A stretch of DNA of 32,243 nt, taken from assembly GCA_003956705.1 (NCBI GenBank), contig QZCP01000472.1:1-32243 (forward strand). The letters run 5' to 3'. Source of the stretch: Brevipalpus yothersi (Eukaryota > Arthropoda > Arachnida > Trombidiformes > Tenuipalpidae). How positions within the stretch are numbered: the first letter of the stretch is position 1; each line of letters starts with the position of its first letter. Made by a program: the position numbers and the translations under genes. This document shows, piece by piece, positions 21,209 to 31,868 of the stretch. The notes under the pieces were generated by a model. The model was given only the letters and a program-made list of their open reading frames with translations. It was not told the DNA's origin and did not search any database.

Positions 21209-23097
21209 ATGAGAATGACATCTCCTCCACTACTCAGCTCTTTTGTGTCAAATGTTTCAAACGCTGAAGTTGACAAATTTCAAGGATCCAATCGATGGGC
21301 TAGTCTTTCTGGGTCGGAAAGGTTCGGTGAAGAGTTGGTGGAAAGTTTGGTCAAATCTGCTGAGATGAATGTGAATAATGGCAAAATTATGGACGGTGTT
21401 GTTTTGAAATATTTGTTACAAAATAATGAGGATGTTCTTAAACAATTTTTGCTCAGCAAATTGGACTGTTTAACATTACCACGAGACATCTCTCAAATAA
21501 GTCTGATTGCTATATGGCTCATCGAAATTGTAACTCATGCTATTGGAAGAGAAAAGTCTCAAGCTGATTGTTCTTCCAAAATATGTGATAAATTTAGAGA
21601 TGAATTTCAAAACCTCATCTCTAATAGAAAGATCAGAGTCAGTATACAGTCATATCATATCGCATCAATGTGTACACTATCTAATGCAACTTTCATTATC
21701 TTCACAGGATTGTTTGATCAAAAACAAGCGAGTTGTATATGATATAATATTAAGTCAAGGAGAGGAAGAGTTTGTTATTATATTTGCATCTTTCATCCAA
21801 GATTATCGTTTTTTATTAGATTACTTCTTCGAGCGAGAAGATTTCAGTCAATGTATCCAAATACTACGCAATCAGGTAAATATCATATGATCTCATAAGG
21901 ACGATCGCTTTTTAGTACAATCGCTACAATATTGAATTCAATTCATTTTATCATGAGTTTTCTCCATTCTAGAGATCACCAGAGTTAATCTATCAATATG
22001 CTCCTCTACTCCTTCGAAAAGCACCGGAAGAAACCTGCGAAATCTTGATTGACCAATATCTATCTCTGGAGCTGGATATCATTTTACCCACTCTCATCCA
22101 AGGAACAGACCAGGAGAGTCTACGCAGCCCTCAGTGTCAAGCATTGGTCAAATATCTTGAACATTGTGTCTCGATGGGTATCACGAGACAAATAGTCCAT
22201 AACAGTCTAGTCACCATTTATACAGAGCTTGATATACCCAAATTACTCAATTTTTTGGAAATCCGAAACGAATATGGGCGAGTTTATTATGATATCGATT
22301 ATGCGCTGAAAATTTGTTTCGAAAAGAATTTGAAAAAAGCTTGTGTAATTCTCTACAATGTGATGGAAGATTATGAAAACGCTGTTGAGATAGCTTTACA
22401 AGTTGATATCGATTTGGCAAAGAAAACTGCAAATCTACCGCAGATGAATGATGAGCTTCGTCGAGAGCTTTGGTTGAAAATTGCTCGTAAATTGATCGAA
22501 GAGAGGAAAGATGTTGTCAAAGTCAGTCAACTTCTCAACGAATGTGATCTTCTAAAAATTGAAGATATCCTGCCCTCTTCTCCTGATTTTGTTGTTATCG
22601 ATCACCTTAAAGAGGCTGTCTGCTCATCCTTGAGTGATTATTTACAACAACTCAAAGACTTTGAGCAAGATATTGAAGAGGTCACTGATAATGCTCATCA
22701 TATAAGTCAGGAAATTCTTTCCCTCCGAGATCGATGCATTCTTATCCGAGAGGATGATAAGTGTGCAATCTGTGGTCATTCAGTATTAAGTCTTCCATTC
22801 CATGCTTTCCCATGCCATCATATGTATCATACGAATTGTCTTCACAATGAGATTCAAAATTTTACTGGACCTTCAGTGTTGGAACGATTGCGCAAAATAC
22901 AATCGGTATCATTATTGGATCCCTTAGAAGTGGAAAAATCAGGCTCAAGCCTACCAAATGACGAAGAGTTAGGAAGTGAGCAAATCAAAGAGATAATGCA
23001 ATCACAATGCCTTTATTGCGGAGATGTCATGATCGAGAGCATAAATATGCCATTGATTTCACCGGAAGAGCAAACTATGGCTTTGACAGGTTGGTAG
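21209..23097 (+). CDS. VPS18-like protein lacking the N-terminal half
   Basis: Three exons, 21209-21637, 21708-21875 and 21973-23097 (introns 70 and 97 nt; the first donor GTCAGT is weaker but phase-correct), encode 573 residues. VPS18 is a core subunit of the CORVET/HOPS tethering complexes on endosomes and lysosomes; human VPS18 is 973 residues. The match covers the alpha-solenoid, with VVLKYLLQNNEDVLKQFLLS (about 64-83), the segment before the RING (LLKIEDILPSSPDFVVIDHLKEA), a coiled-coil stretch, and a C-terminal RING-like finger with CAIC, PCHHMYHTNC and CLYC. The N-terminal beta-propeller is absent. The ATG has an in-frame stop directly before it and POLD3 begins 412 bp upstream. It may be a truncated paralogue, a lineage-specific shortened protein, or a gene whose 5-prime exons lie far away. 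Confidence 0.85.
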
Positions 23098-23314
23098 TGA
23101 TAGAATTATGAATGATATTTCACTTCAAAATCTATTTGTCTTGGTTTTGGAGCGAGTAACCAACAGGCTTTCACAGAGCCATGCTGTTTCAAGTTTCTGA
23201 TTGAGTACATACATGGATATAAAGCATATTTTAACTTGCTTCAATATGATTACGATAGACAGATCGTAATCGTATCAAGAAGACATCTTTAGTACCTTTC
23301 ATACATATTTTTCC

Positions 23315-23320
23315 AATAAA
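23315..23320 (+). terminator. candidate poly(A) signal of VPS18-like gene
   Basis: Plus-strand AATAAA 218 nt after the VPS18-like stop codon. Confidence 0.6.
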
Positions 23321-23494
23321 ATCTACTTGATTATGCTCTCGTGAGCTGATTGCTCAGTTTTTATCAGTTTTATTATGAGAAAAACAAGTACAGCTCGTAA
23401 AGTAGCTTGCTTATTTATTCAAGTTGGATAACAGTTTCTACATGACTCGATCACAAAACTATGGAAAATTGCAGCAAACAGAACAAAGATTAAA

Positions 23495-23620
23495 ATGACC
23501 GAAAAAGATTGGCCCATTCATGATTTGGAAGGACTTGGGACAGGAAAAATTGCATTAGGTTTTGTGCAAAATGTTGCCACTCTTAGGAAAAACTTTCCCT
23601 CTCTTCACCGCCAAAACTGA
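23495..23620 (+). CDS. possible 41-residue small ORF, unknown
   Basis: An ATG with A at -3 opens 41 codons beginning MTEKDWPIHDLEGLGTGKIA and ending in TGA. The same frame is open for about 20 more codons upstream without an ATG. Composition looks protein-like, with no repeat content. I do not recognise the sequence, and it lies just beyond the VPS18-like poly(A) signal, so it could be chance. Confidence 0.15.
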   Translation: MTEKDWPIHDLEGLGTGKIALGFVQNVATLRKNFPSLHRQN

Positions 23621-24894
23621 TCTCCCGTTTCCTGTCTGAGCATTCTTATCATGGTAAAATCAATGATAAAATAAAAGATCTAATGATTCTGAAATGTCTA
23701 CTTAAAGTGTTGGTTGCTTCATTGAGAATGACACGGACGCATTCATTGAGGAAAAACTTTTCGAGTATGTGTATCGATTCTAAGAAAGTAACGACCATGT
23801 ACATCTATGTGAGTGTAAATTATCAACGAGATGCCTCCAAATCAATTCCCTCTTCTGGTAGATGCATGATAAATGATGAAAAAAAAGTGTAGATATGATG
23901 TCCTCCAACATGAGAGAACTGAAACGTTACTGTGACGAGAATCCGTTCTACTCTCAGTCGTCTTCTTATTGCCTTGATATGAGCGTCTTGTAACTATTCT
24001 TGTGGCTTCAAGTGGTTCATTGAGACGATGAATGAATGAATGAACGAAGATTTCTCTTCCATTTAATTGTATATCTACTCGCTTTCCTCATCTTCTCCTC
24101 TCCCTCTCTCTATCTCTGTCTCTCTATCATCCAATTTCTCAGCCTCCTTTTTTTGCTTGATACGATCGTTTAATCAATGGATTCCTCCTGCCCTATGTAA
24201 CTATTGTCACCATTATTTAGGTTCCCTGCTTACTTTGTACGCACCAAGAAACGCACTTGTCATAAAAGACTTCTTAGTTGTACAATTGAATTCGATTATA
24301 AAGTACTTCCTTTCCCTGAGTTAAGCCTGATTTTGGTTTATATACGATTCGATACTTGAGATATGTAATTGTTATCGCTTAAAGCCCCATTAAATTACTC
24401 TCTTGCTTTGGTCGTCCTCTTCTGATCATTATCTGTCGGGAGAGAGAGCAAAACGAACACGCCATCGAAGTACGATCAGGATGAAGAAGTTATCCACTTG
24501 AATCATCTCAAGTTCTCAAACATGTGGACACTATCATGTCATTGTGCAATCATAACCAATTAATAAAATGATATTTTTGGCCAAAAAGAGCCCTCAGAAT
24601 TTTGTGAGAATTTTTCCCTAATTTATAATCCAAATGCTTGCTCAGTGCAAAATAAAACTAAGCGAAAGAATAGAAGAACTAGAATCAAGAGTGATGAAAT
24701 TTTAATTGAAAATAAAAGTCACCCTTAAGCTCTCAAATATGAGACAAAGTTATCGGCGTAGGTCTTTTAATGAATGAAAAAAGGAGAGACCAAATCAAAT
24801 TGATTGCTACTTCACAATTGCCTCTTTCGAAAGACTTTCTCTGTAGGTGAGAATTACTCAATAGCTTGCTTAACTTATTCCACAGGTATTCCTA

Positions 24895-24897
<3 letters not shown>

Positions 24898-24929
<32 letters not shown>
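24898..24929. repeat. (TC)n microsatellite
   Basis: A clean TC run of about 32 bp. Confidence 0.93.
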
Positions 24930-24932
<3 letters not shown>

Positions 24933-25057
24933 TAGGTGCAAAGAATGACAAAGCGAGTGTTCAGGTAAGCTTAATGTAGAACCAAATGATGATGATTTGA
25001 TGAAATTAGTTTTTCTTTCTTCTTCTTTCTGCTTCTCTTCATCACCATCAATAGCAT

Positions 25058-25249
25058 TCACAGTATACCAACATTCAATGTGAAATGAAACATTGTGATG
25101 ATAAATGGATTTTTTTCCTTGCCCAACATCATCACTTTGGGAGATAAATATGCGTAGATAATCATGAATGGTGCTGAGACCAAACAGAATAATCGAATAG
25201 AATTCGGAAAATTGAGTCCTTTATAATACATTCCAGCCAAGATAGACAT
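25058..25249 (-). CDS. possible membrane-segment ORF, unknown (63 residues)
   Basis: A true ATG at 25249 opens 63 codons. One hydrophobic span, FCLVSAPFMIIYAYLSPKVM, contains an SPKV element like that closing TM7 of class C GPCRs, followed by a polar KEKNP. That resemblance is weak, and no other transmembrane exon was found nearby. A stop lies immediately upstream. A hydrophilic frame overlaps the 3-prime end by four bases and continues on the minus strand to about 24960 before entering a GA repeat. Options are an exon of a larger gene, a decayed fragment, or chance. Confidence 0.18.
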   Translation of the reverse strand: MSILAGMYYKGLNFPNSIRLFCLVSAPFMIIYAYLSPKVMMLGKEKNPFIITMFHFTLNVGIL

Positions 25250-25601
25250 AGTTCACGTGTTTATGTTACCTAGTTTTCATGAATCAAATGAGGTTAAACA
25301 ATGGAGGAATAGTTGTTCGTTAACCAACTTTCACTCATTAAGGTGCGATTGATTCGAGAGAAAAAAAAGTTACGAGCAAACAAAGGAGAGAGAGGTGAAA
25401 AAAAAGAATTTTGCTGATCTTGAGCAATCAGATTAGACTAGAGAAAACTAGAAAAATATTACAAGTTAAACAATCATCATGTAAAAAAATTCTTATTCTA
25501 CAAAAATTGATTCTATGCCACAAGGTAATTTCCATTGACCGATATGCGAGAAAAGAAGAAAAAATTTTCATTCTTCAGAGGTTATCAATTCGATAGCAAT
25601 C

Positions 25602-25742
25602 ATGATATATCGAAGCCTCAATATTTCCATGATAGTATTACAATTAATTGCCATTATATTTGGACATGGTGAAGGCCTTCTCGACCACCCTAATCGCTCA
25701 TCTACAGCTCTCTGTAGTTGCGATGCCAATGTCCAATGCTGA
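25602..25742 (+). CDS. possible small secreted peptide, 46 residues
   Basis: An ATG at 25602 opens 46 codons to a TGA at 25740. The N-terminus has the shape of a signal peptide: a basic start (MIYR), a hydrophobic core ISMIVLQLIAIIF (8-20), then GHGEG as a possible cleavage region. The predicted mature part is short and carries three cysteines in a terminal CSCDANVQC. A splice-acceptor-like TTTTCATTCTTCAG lies 23 nt upstream of the ATG and the frame is open across it, so it might be an exon rather than a whole gene. I do not recognise the peptide. An odd cysteine number argues for caution. Confidence 0.25.
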   Translation: MIYRSLNISMIVLQLIAIIFGHGEGLLDHPNRSSTALCSCDANVQC

Positions 25743-25754
25743 AATCTCTCTCTT

Positions 25755-25756
25755 TT

Positions 25757-25791
<35 letters not shown>

Positions 25792-25794
25792 CTC
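25755..25794. repeat. (TTTC)n microsatellite
   Basis: About nine TTTC units flanked by TC runs. Confidence 0.93.
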
Positions 25795-26429
25795 TGAGAA
25801 TCACATCACATCAATAATGATCAAGAGTGTAATATCATCTGGGTGTTTTAATTCTCATCTCTTCAAGCTTGATTGACTTGGAAGGGGAAAAGGCAGAAAG
25901 AAAGGGCGAAAGAAGCTCATCAATTTTGTTGAGCAAGCTTCAATTTTCAATATCAAGCAAATTATGGAAAATTTCCCACCACTCTGTCCTTCTCATTCTG
26001 AAACATTTGTCATATTTTCCGATCCAAACGAATGATGACTATGCTCACATGAAGTTTCATTCGATTCGATTAAACAAGTGAGGGAACAAAAAATGGAATA
26101 ATCCGAAATAATCTCCAAAGTGTCTAATATCGATTTTTTTTCTCCTCCTTTTCTCCTGAACTTGATCCTCCACTCCCATACATGAGATTCACTTAATAAG
26201 CTTGTTTTGAGGATTTCACCTCATTTACAAGCCATATTTTACTCTCAAGATTTGGTCCTTAAGGAGTCTCTCACTAGTCTTATACTCGATCCACTACCTC
26301 TCAACCCACATGGATATCCCAGCATCAGCAAGTTCTGGAAAGTTGGCTCGTCAGTAATCTGATGCATGCTTACCAGAGAATAGATCAAACTTCTCGCACT
26401 TCCATCAACTCTTTTTTTCCAACTACTTT

Positions 26430-26431
26430 TC

Positions 26432-26466
<35 letters not shown>

Positions 26467-26482
26467 CTCTTTTTCTCTCTTC
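26430..26482. repeat. TC / TTTC low-complexity tract
   Basis: A TC run at about 26430-26450 passes into TTTC units and further CT-rich sequence. Confidence 0.85.
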
Positions 26483-26895
26483 TACCAGTCAATTGATGAG
26501 AATAGCCTCTTCCATGGGTTGTGAGAATTCAGAAAAGCATAATATTGGTAACCTGTTCACCTTCAAAGTATCTTTTCCAACAGGCTCGATTGCGAAACAG
26601 TCACATGATTCGTCTGTGAGTGTGGCTAAGCAGAGAGGAAAAGAGAGAAAAAGAAAGAGGAAAGCATTTGGCTGCAAAATTTTCTCAACCAAATAAGATG
26701 GCAATCCGAAACTCTTCAATCAAATTGCGTGATTATGAGTTGGTGAGTGAGAGAGCATGTTAAATAAACTTCCTTTGCTCACTGTTAATCAACGTTATTC
26801 GTTTGTTCAAAGTCCACTGGAAAAATGTTGAGCGAACATTAGTGGTTAGGTATATATATTTCGGTGGGTATGGTAGGTGAGAAGAGAGAGAGAGA

Positions 26896-26947
26896 GCAAG
26901 AGATGTACGAATACTTGAGGCATGTTTTGAAGGAAACGACGAAGACA

Positions 26948-27031
<84 letters not shown>

Positions 27032-27084
27032 NGCAAGAGATGTACGAATACTTGAGGCATGTTTTGAAGGAAACGACGAAGACA

Positions 27085-27144
<60 letters not shown>
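26896..27144. repeat. duplicated 55-bp unit plus (GA)n, with ambiguous base
   Basis: An identical 55-bp sequence, starting GCAAGAGATGTACGAATACT, occurs at 26896-26950 and 27033-27087. Each copy is followed by a long GA run (to 27031 and to 27144). The single N at 27032 sits exactly at the junction between the first GA run and the second copy. This is either a short minisatellite-type duplication or an assembly join. Confidence 0.95.
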
Positions 27145-27146
<2 letters not shown>

Positions 27147-27210
27147 CTTCTAGACATTCAGCGGTATCTTAACAATATTGACTGATTGATCCAGTTGTTA
27201 TCCATTCAGC

Positions 27211-27231
27211 TTATTATTATTATTATTATTA
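27211..27231. repeat. (TTA)n microsatellite
   Basis: Seven TTA/TAT triplets in a row. Confidence 0.9.
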
Positions 27232-28330
27232 TCGAAGCCTACCGGAGAGCAACGCCTTACTTGCGTCAAAGTATGTACGGAACCACTTGACCTGCTGTTG
27301 TCTTTCTTACTCTCTGACGTTTTTCCAATCATTCCCTAGAAAGTTATACATACCATTTGCCTTGTGAGCCTATTAGTCTTCGTCTTGTCGCTTGCTAACG
27401 GATCTTCTTCCACCAAAAGCTTGCAATAGGACAAATTTCCATGAAATGTATTTCAGAACACATCATCGAGCTCAAAATAGATGCGCAAAATTTCGTAACT
27501 TTTTGAGAGTTTTGAGTCAAGTCTATGTTTAGTTTGTGTCGTCAATGGTAAACGGTTAGGTTAGGTTGAAGTCACTTGGTTTGATTATATCGCCAAATGA
27601 AATCATTTACCTTCTTTTCTCCTCAACTACTCTACATGATCTCGATATTTTTCTCTACTTTCTAGAAAAAAATTCACATTATTAAAGTATTTCCCAATGA
27701 ACAGCATTTCTATTGTATTCTATCCTCTTTAACCAATGAATCGACTTCGCTAGGTAGCCAATAAACGCATAAGCTAGAATATACCGATAGAAATGATGAT
27801 AATTCATATGAAAGAATACTAGTTAGAAACTCATGAGTTTTGGAAATGATTCCGATTTGATCGGACTCAATTGAGGTTACCATACTTTTCATCTCTCTCT
27901 CCCTGATCATTTTGTACCGGTAATACGATATATCAACCGGTGTGATGTCTTTTCTTTTTCTCTTTCTCTCGCTTCCCGAATTAGGACGATGAAGTTTGCC
28001 TAACTGACAACGACGAAAGGAAGAGAATTATGACGATAATGTTGGCTACAATCGCTTACACACTTATACTCATGCCTCGAACACACACACTTATACATGC
28101 ATACATACACATAGAGAGAGTTATACTTGCACAGTGTCGAGCCTCAAACGAGCAAGGACTATATACTCATAGACCATGATCTGTCGTTCATCAACACCAT
28201 CTTCTCTTTCTCATTCGTTTGAGCAATAATAGGTTTTTACTTCTCTTTCTCTCCATTATTCTTCACTCACTGAACTGACGATTCTTGTGCATCTTTTGAT
28301 GATTACAATACTCTGGTTGCTGTATTGAAT

Positions 28331-28361
28331 GTGTATGTATGTGTGTGTGTGTGTGTGTGTG
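28331..28361. repeat. (TG)n microsatellite
   Basis: A TG run with two TATG interruptions at its left end. Confidence 0.9.
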
Positions 28362-29681
28362 AGAAGAGATAGAATCGAGGACTGTCTGATGGTGACAGAA
28401 TAAATACCAGCTGATGACAACAAGAAATCGTTGAACGAATAATTGAGCACAATTTATCTCGATCGTCATCATTTTCATAACAATATTAATATTTTTTCAG
28501 CACAATAATACTAGCTGTCTGTTTACTAGACAAATTTTTTTGCTTTTCTTGAGAAAATTATGATGATTGATAGGGTTGATTTACGTATAATTTTGGTTCT
28601 GAAAGCGAAAATCAACTTCAACTCCATCCAATAGCTCGATCCATCTCTACTATTATCCAGTTCTCTATATCAGAAAAGTCATCTTTTCTTCTGGACATGA
28701 TATGTCTGGATGATAACTTTCTCTCCTTCTAATAGCAGCTTTTTAGAACCAAATTCAAACTGCAAAAAATCGTGACTGACAAATTATCCAAGCTCGAAGA
28801 ACGAGACAGCAGACAACAATGTCTACCTGTTGATGTAAAGAAATGAATGAATACTTCCACTTGTATCATGATCAACTTAATTGTTGTTATTTTTTATTCC
28901 TCATTCATAAGTCTGGCAATTTATATTCATTTATACTTCATGGAGTTATTGGGAAAAAAATCTCTCTTCTTCGAAAACTTTCACTAGAGAGATATTCCAC
29001 TTGTACGATGCTTATCTAAATTTTTAAATCTATCTGATTTATCCGGTATTGATCGCTCTTTGAATCATCTTTTCAGATATTCTCTAGCAAATTTTCATTG
29101 AAAAAATTCATAGAATGCGAACAGTTTATCGTTGATAATCTTGAAGTCTTTCAGGACACGTTGATGTCCCAGGAGAAAAGTTTGAAATCTGAAAGGAATT
29201 TCAAATTTTCGAAAGAATTTCGAGAGCATCGATCAACGCTCAGTAGAATTGCGTAATATTTGGAAATTGTGTGTGTCAAACATTCGAATGGACATGAGAG
29301 ACGCTAGTACAGTATAATATAGTATAGTGTAAGGAAGAAACTGATGATTGCAAGCAAGATATCATGTGAAGACTCAAAATTTTTTGATCCTCTAGTATTA
29401 GTAACCATCTGAATGGGACAGAATTATGGAAATAGAAAGAAGTAGAAAACAGAATAAAATACTCCACACAAAAGAATGGAAGAGAGAGGGTTTTCCTTCT
29501 CATTTAAACTATTTGAACAATAAATCACCTCAAAGAATACATTTGTTTGATCTTTCATCGGAACAATCCAAATAATTCTTATCATGCACTCTTATATACA
29601 TGTATATTTTTTCCTTTTCGAAATAACTTCAATTTCAACCTTGAGACGGATTTTTCGAAGAATCAATATATATGACATTTT

Positions 29682-29707
29682 TGTTGCCATATAATGTTGC
29701 CATATAA
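29682..29707. repeat. 13-bp tandem duplication
   Basis: TGTTGCCATATAA occurs twice back to back without mismatch. Confidence 0.9.
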
Positions 29708-30654
29708 TGGTGACAATCGTTTCGAAGATCATTCACAATTCGAATTATAATATTTAAGAGCAATTGAAATCAGCTCATTCGTTTTTCATGAAAACGAGAC
29801 AAGCAATTCAATGCCGAACAAAAATGAAATTATCCAGACTTCTCAACTCTGCTTAAGAAAAGCCTCTCATTTCCTCTTTCTCTCTCTCTCTCTTTCCTAT
29901 TTCATGATTATATATCGTGAAATAATCCATTATTCTTCGAGCATCTTTTATCACCGGAAGTTCTCAATACTTATATACTGATCAAGTAGAGATAGAATGA
30001 TCTAATAGATACATTTATATGATTAGGATATATATTATGAAGTGATAATTATTTTTTTTCCTATCACCAAGGCATTGACTTATAAGGAGTTTGGTAATTC
30101 ATCAATCCATATGTTTCAATTGGAAAAAGATGAAGAGAGAGAAAATTTTTGAAATCTGCTGAAATGAAAGAGAGAGAGAGAAAAAGTAAGACAGAGAGAA
30201 AGAAAAGCTGAATGTGTGTATGTGTGTTGGTTAATGTTTTCAAATGAGAACAGGTTTAAGTCGTAAAACTCGCTCAGAGGTAAAACTTTTTCCCTTCTTT
30301 TCAATTGCTCCTAAGTGATGCGAATTTTTCGAAATGATGCTAATTTTTCTCTTTTTTCCATGGAAAAATAAGCGACATGAGAGTATAGGAAGAGAGAGAG
30401 AGAGGGAAGAATAAATGAATTTTATGAATTTTGTCCCAATGAAATGAAAAGTTAACCATGAATCTCATCAATCATCATCGTTTGCCACTTTCTAACTCTC
30501 TCTGGGAACATTGAATCATCATGATAGCTTCGAAGATCATTTCAATAGAGAGGCAGCTAGCAACGAAGATACACTCAAATTAAACATGATTACATGAAAT
30601 GTGTGTCGAAACCCGTTTTTTAGAATGGCCACAAGGTCGATTGTCGCTCAGTAT

Positions 30655-30690
30655 AGTATTTATATATACACTCGAGTGTCCTGACGTCGA
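30655..30690 (+). promoter_or_regulatory. candidate core promoter (TATA plus CRE-like site)
   Basis: A TATATATA stretch at about 30660-30668 is followed by CTCGAG (30671-30676) and TGACGTCG (30682-30689, one base from a full CRE). A start site about 30 bp downstream would lie some 1.16 kb before the putative ATG at 31857, which implies a long or spliced 5-prime UTR. This is motif-only evidence. Confidence 0.25.
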
Positions 30691-30816
30691 CCAGTTTTCA
30701 GCTACCATCCAAACCAGAGCACTTTGAGTGTGTATGTTTATCAAGTTCACTGGACCAGGACTGTGGCCTCAATGAAAGAGAAAGAGAGAGAGAGAGACCG
30801 TCCCGTTGTGATTCAT

Positions 30817-30834
30817 GTTGTTGTTGTTGTTGTT
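30817..30834. repeat. (GTT)n microsatellite
   Basis: Six GTT triplets. Confidence 0.85.
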
Positions 30835-31056
30835 AAGCATTTAAAGTCCTTGGTTGCAAGTCCGAAAGTATCAATCTCTCCTGCAGCATCGCACTAGCAA
30901 TTCACTAGCTGGTCAGTGCAAAGGGCACAGTTCGATAATCGAATCACTCTCAACATGTGCATGAATCACTCGGTGGCCGAGTGGACTTACGGAAAGTTGA
31001 TGATGCTGTAAATCGAATCGAATTATTACTCTTCGCTTCCCTTCCACATCAATTTG

Positions 31057-31063
<7 letters not shown>

Positions 31064-31102
<39 letters not shown>

Positions 31103-31210
31103 TTGCATCTTCTGGAGTCTGAGCTTGCTCCCGAGGGGAGTTACTCTTCCTTCTCTCTCTCTCTCTCCATCATTCTTGTCACTTTCTCTCTCTCTCTCTC
31201 TCTCTCTCTC
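31064..31210. repeat. cluster of three (TC)n microsatellites
   Basis: TC runs at about 31064-31099, 31152-31167 and 31184-31210, all in the same orientation and upstream of the putative start codon at 31857. Confidence 0.93.
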
Positions 31211-31812
31211 ATATTGAAGCTCTCTTCTCTGATCACTTGAGTCTCTTTTTTTCGCTCTCAAATCGAAGAGAGATCTGCTTCCGTGCGAACAGCAATTATT
31301 AGTATATTTTATATCACAACTCATTGAACCAGTTGCTTTTCGACTAGTTGCTCGAACCAGTTGTTCTTTATTCCCTCAATTCCGGCGCCATACTTGGGAT
31401 TCGCCATACATATACATATATATACACTTACACATAGAACATCGTTATAATCCTATACATCATTTGATACACTTACACACTTTTTTCAATCTTGTGTCGC
31501 CGATTATCACCTCTGTATCAGTCAATTTTCGACAGTCTTCCAGCATCACACAAACGTCTGCCCTGACATTATGAATTGTTCCTATTAGAGGGATCGGTAC
31601 TTTTTGATCATCCGATCGGGTCAATTGTTGGCCACCTCTTTCTCTCTCTTTTTATCTCTCCATTTCGGTGAACATCATTAACATCGATTGGTATAACTCT
31701 CCAATCTGGGTGCTCATTGAACGCTCATCAGTATTTGCCTTCTCAACATACTACATACACATCCAGTCAGCCAGTTTTCCTCATTATTTTGTGACACCAT
31801 ATACATCTATTT

Positions 31813-31832
31813 TTCTCTCTCTCTCTCTCTCT
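31813..31832. repeat. (TC)n tract just upstream of putative start codon
   Basis: A short TC run, then TTTCTAACAACAAG. This could also serve as polypyrimidine tract and acceptor of a 5-prime UTR intron. Confidence 0.8.
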
Positions 31833-31856
31833 TTCTAACAACAAGACATAAGCATC

Positions 31857-31868
31857 ATGTCATCAAAG
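31857..31868 (+). CDS. probable first coding exon (four codons) of a gene running off the right edge
   Basis: ATG TCA TCA AAG is followed directly by a perfect GTAAGT donor at 31869, phase 0. The ATG has A at -3. The encoded MSSK is too short to identify a family. The DNA after the donor (to 32243) is AT/CT-rich and looks like intron. A very short first coding exon with a consensus donor is common in animal genes, but no acceptor partner is inside the window, so this remains tentative. Confidence 0.4.

Larger units (their letters stand above)
23098..31856. other. gene-poor, microsatellite-rich region right of VPS18-like gene
   Basis: About 8.8 kb contains no recognisable conserved gene. It holds the VPS18-like 3-prime end, TC, GA, TTTC, TG, TTA and GTT tracts, a duplicated 55-bp unit around an ambiguous base, and three weak small ORFs listed separately. 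The right part probably includes promoter and 5-prime UTR DNA of the plus-strand gene starting at 31857. Most longer open frames here are translations of GA/TC repeats or of simple AT-rich DNA. Confidence 0.5.

Noticed and set aside
26864..27157. Repeat-encoded RERER / SLSLSL frames across the GA tracts
   Set aside because: Pure microsatellite translations broken by an ambiguous base.
27340..27430. Acceptor-like CCCTAG followed by a hydrophobic open stretch (TICLVSLLVFVLSLANG)
   Set aside because: There is no ATG, no upstream exon and a stop after 29 codons. The opposite strand is equally open, so chance is likely.
30967..30983. TGGCCGAGTGG matches a tRNA A-box, inside a perfect 7-bp hairpin (CACTCGG, TGG loop, CCGAGTG)
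   Set aside because: No B-box, acceptor stem or cloverleaf follows at the right spacing, so it is not a tRNA.
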